A stretch of DNA of 64,000 bases from Phlebotomus papatasi (Eukaryota; Arthropoda; Insecta; Diptera; Psychodidae): NCBI RefSeq assembly GCF_024763615.1, contig NC_077222.1, forward strand, positions 24,180,001-24,244,000, read 5' to 3'. The notes below the pieces were generated by a model that was given only the letters and a program-made list of their open reading frames with translations, searched no databases and was not told where the DNA came from. Numbering within the stretch: position 1 is the stretch's first letter; each line of letters opens with the position of its first letter. Of the stretch, positions 27,101 to 39,100 are shown piece after piece. The position numbers and the translations under genes are program-made.

Positions 27101-30100
27101 CATTTTTAAATAAAATTAAACCTTATCGTGATATAATTTAGCTGCACAAACATATCGAGAAGCTAAATTCCGTTATGACATGGCTCAGTTCCACTTGAAC
27201 ATAGAAGAAAATCCCAATTTCAAAGGTGCCCCACCTATCCCGAATGATGTCACTATCCCATTTGAATTAAATGGTATTAAGAAATTATGAAATATATGCA
27301 GTAGTGACTGTTGCATATATCTCATAATTTCTTAGTAACGTAATTTCGAAAAAAAAAAGAAAGAAAGGTGGCAAAGAGTCCCAACTTTGCGGAGTGCTGG
27401 AACTGACGAGAAAGAGCTATCCGTGTATTAATTTTCCTCATGCTTTTTATGTATACGCTTTACTACCCATTACAATTATATTGGTAAATTAAAAAAATCA
27501 TTCCGAAATAATAAATTGATTAGGAATAGTAGGTTTTAGAATATATTTGTATGAGTAACAAGCTTTCGAACAAATAAAAAAGTAAATCCGAGAAAAGTAA
27601 ATCATTTACAGGTAATGACCCGACTCATGACCGATTAAGTCCGGTGCAGTTGGGTTGAAAATTTCAAGATATTTCAAAAATCCTAATTTAAGCACATCAG
27701 TTGAAAAATAGGCCCTCCAAAGTTGTTAAACTTTTATGTTCATAAATTCGACATCGAAATATTTTTCGAACATAGGTGTCGAAGAACAAAATATTCGCCT
27801 GGAGGGGAATTCTGTAACGCTCTGGCAATGCCATATGACAAATTGGGTCCGAATCTTAGGAGAGCTTTTTCGAAAATGCGATTCTGTAGCCGTGACATTG
27901 CCATTTCAGCTCACGTGGCATTGTCAGAAGTCACATATTTGAGATTTCTGGCAATTCAAATGACAATGAATTTTGTTAAATAAATTAACCAAGACGTACT
28001 GTATTTTCACAAAATCATTAACTAAAGGGATTTCATTAAAAAATCAATGAATTGCATTTTCGAACTCATATGATATGACAAAAAAAGCTCGAATGACATT
28101 GTCAGGTTTCGAACTCACGCGTGACAATGCCACGAAAATTACAGAATTCCCCTACTGGACTACCTCTAAAATATATTCGAAAATGAAATAAAATCGTAGG
28201 AGCCGTATTCGAAATAATCTAAAAAAAAACATGGTTTTTTTTTATGGGTTGGAGGGGATGGGAGGAAAATAAAAAAGACTCTCCTAGATAATGTTGACTT
28301 ATGGTGGGGTCGTTGAATGCCGCAAGTGGATATCTCTTACCGTACGGTCTCTAGCCGTGTCACAAGTTGAAAAAAAGTGGCTTTTATAACTGCTCTTGTT
28401 TTGAGTTCGAAAAGCAATATCATTTTATTTAAGGTGACATCATTCGGGGTATCCACTCTAAATATTGTGAATGTTGGCGACTAGTTAATAATGCGATGTT
28501 TAATGACAACGCAATTAAAAAATCGGAAAATTAGGAGGGAAAAAAGTCAAGATTGAAACCATAAAGGTTTCTATTGCCCAGACCGTGTTAAGTGATTTAA
28601 AAAATGCAATGAGAAGCAGAGTTTGAATACACTAACGAAAAAATAGTATAAAATTTAATGAATTAAGTTGTCACTGACTTTTGCATGGACAACTGGTACG
28701 TGTCTCGGCTAAGTATTTTACGATTTTGAGTGGTAATGTGTTTAACTATTTAATGACGAATAGGTCACCGGTTATCCAAAAAATATTCTATGATTATCTG
28801 GGCTTAGAGTAATGTTTAAGAAGCCAAAAATGATTTTTCTAACCACATCGCCCTTAACCCTTTAACGACGAGACACTTTTTACGGACTGAAAATCAATAA
28901 TAAGATTAAATTGGGAAACATAATCAATGATAAGTCTTACATCTAACCTTGGAAAGTCCAACAGAGTCTGATTCGTTGTATTTTGTGCTTCGATGAACGA
29001 TATGGACAAAAAAAAACCAAAAAATTTAAGTAATTTTTCCGACAATACTAATGAATAATATTTTTCGTTTTAATTAAAAATATTACGTATGAGTATTATA
29101 GTTTTTATTGCCAAAGGGTTTTGCTTAAAAAATATTAGAAGTATAAAAAATAAATAAAATCAATTATGAATTTGAGAATATTATAATTCGCCATTTTTGA
29201 GCTTAAATATTTACTACATAGCAAATAGCTAGAAACTTGCAAAAAATATTCTAGATTCCTTCAACCTTCTACCTTACAATTATGTACAGACATACGAAAA
29301 GAATAACTATGGGTGGTCAGGAAAAATTATTTTCTTTATGGGACACCGGTGTTCCAATCGTCCTTAAAGGGTTAAAGGTTGAACTTATATAAGTTTTACT
29401 CGACAGACTGAAGCCCTAGCCTAATTTCTGAATATCTCAAAATCGTAAAGAAAAGTATTACTTTCAGAGTTTTTAATAAAACCTAATGGATTGATTGTTA
29501 TTAATAGCATATACTGAATTAAATTCTTCTCAAAAATCTTGACGAATAAAAATTTAAAAACTTTAAAACCTCAGCCATGTGGCTAAACCTTAATACTGAA
29601 ACCTGATACAAAGACGTATCTATTGGTTTTAAATTTTAACCCAGGTACTTAGTTATTCAGAATCCTTTACGATCATTCATCGTTTAGAAATCAAAATAAA
29701 ATGGTATTTTTGCTTTGACTGGATAATGCATAAAATCTGAAATGGAACATACACATGTGGATCTCGTTATTAATTCATAAATACCGATAAGCATAGAATG
29801 AATATTAAATTTTTGGGTAGGCTTTATTTATAAGCAGAACAGTCCAAGATGAATGAATCATTAATCATTTTTAAATATTTAAACATTATTTGTGTGAAAA
29901 ATAAGCATTTTCATAGGGCATTTTTGACAAATTCGTATATTGAGAAAAATAAAGTTATAAATCTAAAATTGCTAAGGAAAAAAAAAACAAACCACATGAG
30001 AGCATTTCAGAAAGTGTTTGAAGGAAATTCTTTCTTTGTAAAAACGTTCTTGAATGTTTGTCTATCCTACTTGATACCTTTATTAATTATTCGAATATAT

Positions 30101-33100
30101 TTGTCCCTAGAAAGGCTTCAGATGTTCTTCTTGTGGTGAAGAGGATATATCCTGTATTGAGAGACAAATGTGAAAATGGGACAAATCGAATGAATGGTGA
30201 TGACGATTTGGATAAATTGCTCAATCGTGACAATATGTAAGGGTGAAAATCATAGTCTGTAACCCTCCTCATCCATTGGATTGTGGTGAGACAGTCAGGA
30301 TATTTTATTGAAAACATCTCAAGACTCCTCACAATTGTTGAGGCTTTTCCTGGGAGGTTTGTGATGCCAGAAAACCCTTTTGGATGGATATGTTGATTGA
30401 ATTTTCCTTCCATTTATTCACACGATTTTCAATGGTACTTCACCATTTCTCCTCAGTCGATACAAGAGCAATGTGTGACCCCGAATTGTATGGGGTTAAT
30501 TTGTGGCTTTACTATTATACTACATTTTCACACCCAGGCACGCTAAGTACACTGAAGAATGCTTTACCAATGGCTCTCTCCTTTTCATCCACCCTGGCAA
30601 ATAATTCCCCATATAGTCCAAGAATTACATTAAAGATTCCGCATTTCCCTCAGAACGTGATTTTCCATGCGGCAAGAAGGAAACTTATGCTATGTTGGAG
30701 CATATGCCAGAGGCAGCCCCAATGCAAATGTTATTGGGAGCAATTGGGGGATGAGAAACGTGGTCTGATGGTATGAGGTCAATTAATTGTCGATCCCAAT
30801 GAATGATGGATATTTTGCTGAGCGGAAAATTCAGAGAAAATTCAGGGAATTTATCATTGTCGACAAATTGAAGCAATCAATGTGGATGTCTCCACAGCCA
30901 TTGAGAAAATTTGCCAAAGACAAATAATGTCAATAAGACTCATATTTTTCATATCATTCCCAAGTAGCAAAATCTGGCAACTTTCACATTAATTCTTTGC
31001 AAGACTGAAGTGGCATATTTAGTGCTATCGCACGTCATAAAAACTCGCACGTTACAACGCAAATTGAACCATTTTAATGGGGAAATTTTGGTACACTCAA
31101 ATATAGTAAGAATTAATTTGTAACCAAAAATGAATCTTCCTTTTCTATAGGTCAGTGAATTTTCATTTTAATTGAGTGAGTTGTTTTATATTATAATGTG
31201 ATCGCTTTCTTATTGAAAAATGTAACTTTTATTGTTTTTAATACTAATGCTTGCGTTCTTATTTTTGCAGAAAAGTTAAAAGTTGAAAAAGCCACAATAT
31301 TTTTGAGTTATAGGGTAAAGGCTCATAATTTTCGACAGTTTCTAAATTTGGACACTTTGAGTATAAAATTGGACACTACAAATAAATTGATTAAAACTAT
31401 GAATTTTTATTCCAATATTTGATGAATAATAAATTTTATCTAAATATTTGTTTTTTTTGGAAGATTTTAACAGTTAATTCGTTAAATTTTGAATATGATT
31501 TGAGTTAACATTCCTTTGTTGAAAATTCAGTGTGAGCAATGGCTTACGAGAAATATGACAGAATGACAGAACTTCGTGTTTACTTCAGTCTTATTTAGTT
31601 GTGGTGAAGTACTAACAAAGTTTCTTAGCTTTTTTGAGTGATATTATTGAATATTCATTTAATATTGTGTTGATTTACGTTAGTAGGGGAAAGTGCTCTC
31701 CTTTCGAACGTTCATGCCTTCGAATAATGTGAATTTCTTCTGTTTCACGTGAGAGATTTACACTAAATTATCACAGAATTATCAACAATTGATGATAAGC
31801 CAACTATTATTTAAAAAAATGTGTAAGTCTCTTAGGAAAACTAAAAGAAAATTCACATTATTCGAAGGTATGAACGTTCGAAGGGAGAGTACTTTACCCT
31901 AGTGATCTGTACATTTGACCTGAAGTAAGATTCGCCTTGTGAATTACGTTTTTCGTGTAAAAAATGGGCAATTTTCTACGAAGTTCACCAGTGAGGTGAT
32001 ACTCCTTATTTTGGACAGGTGTTTTTCTCTAGAAATTTCGTGAAGCTTTAGCTTTTGTGATGACTAGGTTGGACGAATGCCTGGAGAAACAAAGGAGCAT
32101 CATCTCTACGAAAGAGATGTAGCGAGAAATGCCTTGAAAGGCTCCCGGAAAGGTCAGGGAATGAGCGAATCCGCACGTACTTGGAGTACCGAAATCAACT
32201 CACTTTAATGAATGATATGAAAAGTTTCCGGGCTTCTTGCGACATTCTACGTTTCCCTTACATGAATAGGAAGAGGACTTGGTAAGATTGGTTCATAAAA
32301 TGAAGAACAATGGGCATCCTTTTGAGGCGAATTAGCTGTCCAATTGTACAACCAAGTTGTCCAAATTAACAACCAAGTTGTCCAAAATAAGAGTAAAATT
32401 CACCTCTATATATCAATTCACTTTTAAATGTATCAAAACTAATTTTATTAAAAAAAAAAAGAGACGATAAATAGATTGCCAAGTTTCTAAACAACCCTTC
32501 TGAAAAGAGAGTAACAAAAAAAAGTCAATTAGTATTGAAAATATCGCACTTCAAACTTGGAACATCGATACTTATAAGCAGACTGTCCAAAATTATGAGC
32601 CTTTACCCTAGAACAATTTTTTGGCGATTTAAAGATATTGAATTTTTGAAGAATTATTTAGCAAATTGTTATAATTTTGAAAAGTTATGAAAAACGTGAA
32701 TAATAAATGCACAGCTTTTGTACACAACATCAAAGAGTCAATTAAATTCTACATAAAATCACTAACGAGGAGATAACGTAAGATTTACGTAAAAGTTTGT
32801 AGTAGAAACGGAAGTTTATAATTAGTGCAATAAATTACTATTATTATTTGAAGTCAAAACACGTCTGAAGACCTTATTAAAATTGTACTTTTTCTCCTAG
32901 AATTTTCGAATAGAAATTTTAAAAAGGTCTTCCGCCCTGTTCTGATTTCACTTTGTAATATACAGACCATATATCCACTTAATTTACGATTATTATTATT
33001 TAAGGACTAGTCTTGTCTAACTTATGTAACAGAGGCAATAAAATCATTTAAATTGTACATCCGTAACGTCAGTAGGGCTTCTCCTGATCGTATCAATTTT

Positions 33101-36100
33101 GACAATGTAAAATTTAATTATCCCTAGCTTTAAATATTTAATTTGGTAGGAAATTGCTACTAGGGTTTCTTCCTCTTGAAAAGTTCATATTTGTCTCCAA
33201 GAATCGTATTCAAAGCATCCCACCCAAAGTCTTCTAATTCTCCCTGAAAGCTTTGAGGGCATCATTACGACCTAAAAATGAATAAGTCAAAGTTCATGGA
33301 AAATTTCTTGTGATTTCTTTTGCAGGCGGTCGAGAGAAGGGGCGAAATGATTGTGCGAATTCTGGAACCACGATGCATCGGTGGTCGGCAAGCAGTTGAG
33401 GCAGCACAGAAACTAATGACAAAGGGCGATGCTCGGCATACAGTCCAGGTGAGGGTTCAATTAGAGGGTGGGCAGAAAAGTTCGTTTTTCCAACCCAGCG
33501 AAAATTGCTACTCTGCCACAGGAGGTTGTAAATCAATTTTGCAGAGTAAACAAACCCCTCGAGTCAATAATTAAGATATTCTCATCAGGAAGTGAAGACC
33601 CTTTTGCTGTAGCACGTATTGGGATATTTGAGAGAGAAATTTTAAATTAGGGCTTTGCTTCTTGTGATTATCCTAATTTAAGGGCTTTGTACCGGTGTTT
33701 GTCCAACTGGAATTTTAAAAGAAGTCTCAGATTTGAGGAATTCATCAAGCTAATAGCCTCTAAACACTAGAGTAATTTATGTCCATATTTTCTAATTTTT
33801 CCTACACAATCGTAGGCAATTTGCTTCAATATGGACATAGATTTTTCTAGTGTGTAGAGGCCTTAAGCGTGAGAACAATTTGACATTGAAAACTCTCTGT
33901 TAAATGTGATGGTATTAGGGCTTAGTTGACTTTTACTAACTATCTATCATAACATAACGTCTAAGATAACATATTTGAATATAAAGATTTGCAATAGAAC
34001 ATCAATATCATTTTAAAAATAAATAATAATAATGTTGGCGCAACATTCCATGAAGGAACAAGGCCTTCCCGCAAGGGGATTTCTAGACATGCATTATTAA
34101 TTTTTCTTGTACGGGATGAGGTTGTCAGTCCCATGCCCGTGGAATCAAGTGCAGTGAAGCTCACTGGATGCAATCCGAACACCTTTAACGCCAGAAAAAT
34201 GCCTGGTGACCTAAAGGGCATTCGAACCCGGGACACTTGCATCATAGAGCGAGTATTCTGCCACTTGACCCATTGAGTGCCCTATCATTTTAATAAATAA
34301 AGTTAAATTTTGTCTGTAGTGATTACTATAAGTGGAAAAATTAAAAAAAAAACTTTGACAATCCTGCAGAACTAGTCAATATTTTGCAAAAAGAATTGCA
34401 AAGACCTAATTGAAAACATAAATTTTCAACGTCAAATTAATGTAAGTTTCACGTAAATGCTATTACCAATGAGTGAAGTACAAATTTTAAAACGTTTAAT
34501 CAATCGTTGCATTATTAATTTTCAAATTATTGTTTTCGCAAAACTTGCGTTATTGCATTATTTTTTAATCTAGATTATTTACCTGGAAATTACTTAGTAT
34601 TTACGTAAACTAGTTACCTCCGATCGATACTATTTTAATTATCTGAAGGGGATCTCAGTGGCGCAATAGGCAAGACCGTTGACTCTTGGACGGTGAGATC
34701 TCTGACTCGACTATCACAGCTGTGAGTTCGAGTCCCACCCGGCGAAAGCAACTGAATGTCTAGAAAAAAGACATTTTCACTGTGATATAACGTAATAAAA
34801 ATGCACCGCCTCTGCCAAAAAAAAAAAAAACTTCAGGAGCATGGAAGAAGTATTCACTACGGGGAAAGCGTTCCTGGGCGATCTACGATCAGCAATTCTT
34901 CCAGCACGGAGCACATTGTAATGATTGTGAATATACTCAGGCTGATCCCACTAAAATATTTAGCCTGCAAAATTTTTGAGCGCTTAGGATTATCGATTAG
35001 ATATCCTTTACATAGATTTCCTTAGTTGGGCTCGGGAATCGTTGTTTTTTCCATTTTGTTTTTCCCAGTTTGTTTTTGGAATCTTTGCCTTCGGTGATGT
35101 TTGTTTTTTGGAAACTTTGTCTTTAGAAATCTTGTCTTTCATACATACATTTAGTACAAGTATCGGAAATTTTGTCTGCCATACAGAAAATTTACCTGTG
35201 CCCCAAAGGACGAAACCAAAAATTTCCCAAAACACAGAAAATTTCCCTTTGCCCCAAAGGACGAAACTAAAAACTTCCCAAAACACAGAAAATTTCCCTT
35301 AACTCTTTCGCGTCTTTAGGGTCATATATGACCCGGGGAAAAAAGTTTCTTTTTGGCTATTTAGGGGAGACTGGGGCACATGTAACCATTTTCGATAGAT
35401 GCGAATTTGAGGTGATTTTCCAAGGACACCGTGATTTTTTGAAAAATATTTCTTAGCTCATGTTTTACCCTTGGGTATAGGCAATTCGTCGAGGGTAATG
35501 CGGATGCTGGAAAACAATTGAGTTTTCCATAAAAATAAAATTTGTGTCACTGTGCATTTTTCTCTTTTAACAAAATACCTGGGGTAGAAGTAACCACTTT
35601 CTGGGGAGGATGTAAACACCCTTTTTCCCACCCTTGAAATTAACTTTGCACCACTCTCGATTATTTTAATTACTTAAGAGATATATAAAGACTGTATATT
35701 TTTCAAAAAATCATGACACTTTTTTCAAAGAATAATTAAAATAGCAAAAAAACTAAAAGCATGCATATCAAAGACATTTTTCAATGGATTTTCCCCATAT
35801 TTTGACATCATGTGACTTTTTATTTAACACAGCGCCACCAATTTTTTTCGTAATCTATGAATTATAGATATTTCGCATGAAGGTCAATTTCCCGCTCTTT
35901 AACCTACTCATTTTGTGAAATTGAAATTGCCTGATTACATCTACCCCAAATGCTGTTTTCTGACCAATTATTAATTCTTTTGAAAAAATGAGAATCTCAA
36001 TTTGTCTAGTAAATCCATAAATATAATCCTAAAAGATGTAGGAAAGAACTGGTATTGCTACATTTCGATTATTTTACACAGTTTTCAATTTCCAGGTGGA

Positions 36101-39100
36101 AATCCAAATGACCAAAATAATCGAAATATCAACATTTTCGGGAAAAATGATTTTTATTTTTAAAGTATTAGGACTTTATTGACCAATTCATCTGTCGACA
36201 TACATCTCCATGGTATCTATGAATACTTATGGGTTTTATCCTCTGGAGTCTTAAAATTAATGAAAAAAATTACAGTGTTTACATCTACCCCAGTTTACTA
36301 CTGCCCAGTTCCCCCTACATTAATTGAAATCTAACTGGAGTCTTGAGAAAATGAGCCAAGAATCTTACATCCTTCTATTATGATGTCGTGCACGAACAGA
36401 TAGATTTCAATTAATGTAAATACCAAAAAAAAACTTTTTTCCCCGAGTCATGACATTACCCTAAAGACGCGAAAGAGTTAACCCCAAAGGATTAAACCAA
36501 AAACTTCTCAAAAGAGTATTTTCCTTAACCCCAAAGGATGAAACCAAAACACAGAAAATTTCCCTTTGCGCCAAATAACGAAACTCAAAACTTCCTCACT
36601 GAGAAAAAAAGAGGGTGCGATTAACTTTTTTACCTCATAACTTTAACACTTTTTAAGTGTAAAAATACATCAACATTTTTTAATGTTAATTTTACACCTT
36701 TTTTAGGGTAAAATTAACATGAAAAAGGTTAACTTTAACCCCCAATACACCTAAAAGGGGTAATATTTACACCGATTTCGGATCAATACTGCAGGGTAAA
36801 ATTAACATTTCCGGAATGTTATTTTAACTTTTTCGGATATCTCTCAGTGCTTAAAGAGAATTTTCGTTTGCCCCAAAGAACGAAACTAAAAATTACCCAA
36901 AACACAGAAATTTTCTCTTTGTCTCAAAGAACTAAATTAAAAACTTTACAAAACATTGTTGTAATTTCATTATTTAATAAAATATACTTGTTTTAAATAT
37001 ATAAAAGACAAGATTTCCAAAGACAAAGTTTCCAAAAAATAAAGATTACCGAAGACAAAGATTCCAAAGACAAACTGGGAAAAACAAAAGTTTGAAAACA
37101 AAATAGAAAAAACAAAGATTCCGCCAACCCCTTGGTTTGATTCTTCATTAGTCTGAATCTCTTTTAAGGGAAATATAGATCCGATTAATAAATAGATCCA
37201 TTAGTATTCATATCGAAATACTTGTTACAATATTATCATCTTTTATTGACGTTGTATTTCATGATGGTAGAATCCGCTAAATACACGTGTAGACCGTCCA
37301 GGGGACCTTCCTCTCAATGTAGGTAGATGCTTCTTCCATGCTCCCAGAGTTTTTTGGGCAGAGGCTGTGCATTATTACGTTTTAATCAGAGTGAAAATGT
37401 TATTTGCATCAGGCGGGACACAAACTCCTAATTTTAGGAGTCGAGTCAAGACCCTACGGTCTTGCCTATTGCGCCACTGAGATCTCCATTAGCTTATATA
37501 GACAGATTAGCTTGTGATAAATTAAATTGCTTGTTATTTAAGGTCTTGAAACCTTACTGAACTAGGCTAATCCTCTATTGCCTTCGTCTATCTGAAACCA
37601 AGGAAATCTCAAAATTCCCAATTATCCCATTTTGCCCTATTCCTAATTTCTTTGAAATGGGAAATTTTCAAAAATAGGGGAGACTGGGGCAAATTTGTCA
37701 AAACGAAAATTTCAATATTCACTATTTTCTATCATAAAAGAGACTGAAGCTTGAAATTTTTATTATAGATAGCCTTCATGAACCTTCTTAATCTTACAAA
37801 GTTTCAGGGGATTCGAGGAAGGATTATGAAAAAAAAATTTTGAGCCCTATTTTTGGAATATTTGGCTTACAGAAAATATCAATACTGATTAGCTCAATTT
37901 AGGCACATTTCTTGTTAAGATAGAGAAAAATTATCTTCGACAAAGTTGTAGAGGAATAAATTTCCTATAAAAATACGTCTATTTGATATTTTTAACGTTT
38001 GTGAGAGTAAAACGTCACAAATTATCCGAATACTGACAAAATTTGCCCCAGCAATTTTGAGAATCTCCACAAAATGGACTTTTAGAAAATGATTCGAAAA
38101 TCACATTTTTTTCGAGATAGAGGAGAATAGTCTTCTGCAGTTTGTAGAGCAGTCAATTTCCTATAAGAATATGCTCATTATAAAAGGTTTAAGTTTTCTC
38201 AGAGTTCGTGGAAGAATTAAATATGCGTTTTGACAAGTTTTGCCCCAGTCTCCCCTACTAACGAACTAGAATGTTGATTATAAAAATATTATTTTCTAAT
38301 GCTTTCTTTTCTTTCTTTGCAGCTGGTTGAGATAGTAAAACGTCCCGGTCAGACCCTCGGCCTCTACATTCGCGAAGGGAATGGAGCTGATCGATCCGAT
38401 GGTGTCTTCATATCACGCATCGCCCTGGAATCAGCGGTTTACAACAGTGGTTGCCTCAGAGTAAGTTTACATCCAATATCTCCAGGGAAAACTTTTCCAA
38501 TCCTCTTCAAATTTGTACTTGTACTACTGCATGATGTTCTCAGGATGCTCCAGGGTATTTCTTGCTATGATGTTATGTCAGTTGCGAAATCTTCCATAGA
38601 AATGTGTAGAAAGTTAATTTGGTTTGAGGTAGAGGCGACTCCATTTAGTTGCCATGGTACTTTTTACCTCAGTAGATAATGAGTCTGGTCTGGATGACAG
38701 GAAGGCCTAATTGAATAATTTCTTGAAGTCAAGCTTGAAGTGACTTTAACCAATTTGTTGACAAGTTTGTAAATGTTCAAATTTTAGGGTTTATTTCTCA
38801 TGGGATGCACTATCAAAGATATTTATGTGCAATACACTGAACAAGTGAAGAACGTGCTCGGGTGACATCTAAATAAATCTGTCACCCTTAAATAATGTTG
38901 CAATACAGTGTGAAGCTTTAATGTTGAGAATACAACTGTGACATAATTTGGAATGGTGTGTGAAGAATAACAATATAAAATGAACTTCAAAGATGGAAAA
39001 TATTTAATAAGTTTAAGAAAGAGCTTGTCTATTGCATTTAAAATTCTAAAATAAATTCTGCAACTCACACCCTCAACAACATTACAGCACTCTTTTCATC

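Larger units (their letters stand above)
3185..33325 (+). other. Intron A-B, 30.1 kb, filled with mobile-element remnants
   Basis: Bounded by the exon A donor and exon B acceptor. Identified contents are listed one by one (MITEs, three 0.9-kb TIR elements, one Helentron-like copy, a LINE relic, a pogo-like remnant). Stretches in which I see nothing specific: 3185-3862, 9291-11245, 15368-17088, 18626-20029, 21794-24175 (AT-rich, with imperfect hairpins near 21900-22240), 26396-27059, 28386-28853, 29376-31310 and 32611-33325. No gene on either strand is supported inside it. Confidence 0.85.
35035..37125. mobile_element. Foldback of AAACTTTGTCTTTGGAAT-type repeats with nested MITEs
   Basis: Left 35041-35150 (ttttcccagtttgtttttgg aatctttgcc..., gaaactttgtctttagaaat) is the reverse complement of right 37010-37110 (ccaaagacaaactgggaaaa). 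Between them run direct repeats of ccccaaaggacgaaactaaa aacttcccaaaacacagaaaatttcc on both sides of an inserted TTAA element. This is a large hairpin; no coding capacity. Confidence 0.65.
33449..38322 (+). other. Intron B-C, 4.9 kb
   Basis: Contains a minus-strand SINE (34015-34282), then the layered foldback 34655-37495 and a MITE copy (37675-38257). 33449-34014 shows only AT-rich sequence with one ~65-bp hairpin (gtccatattttc ... aatatggacat, 33781-33835). 34283-34654 shows nothing I can name. Confidence 0.85.

Noticed and set aside
30384..30776. 130-codon plus-strand ORF (and 108-codon minus ORF at 30087-30413)
   Set aside because: No domain, no codon-use signal I can see, and no splice sites that join the RhoGAP100F frame.
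33961..34245. 94-codon minus-strand ORF
   Set aside because: Falls entirely in the body of a tRNA-related SINE.
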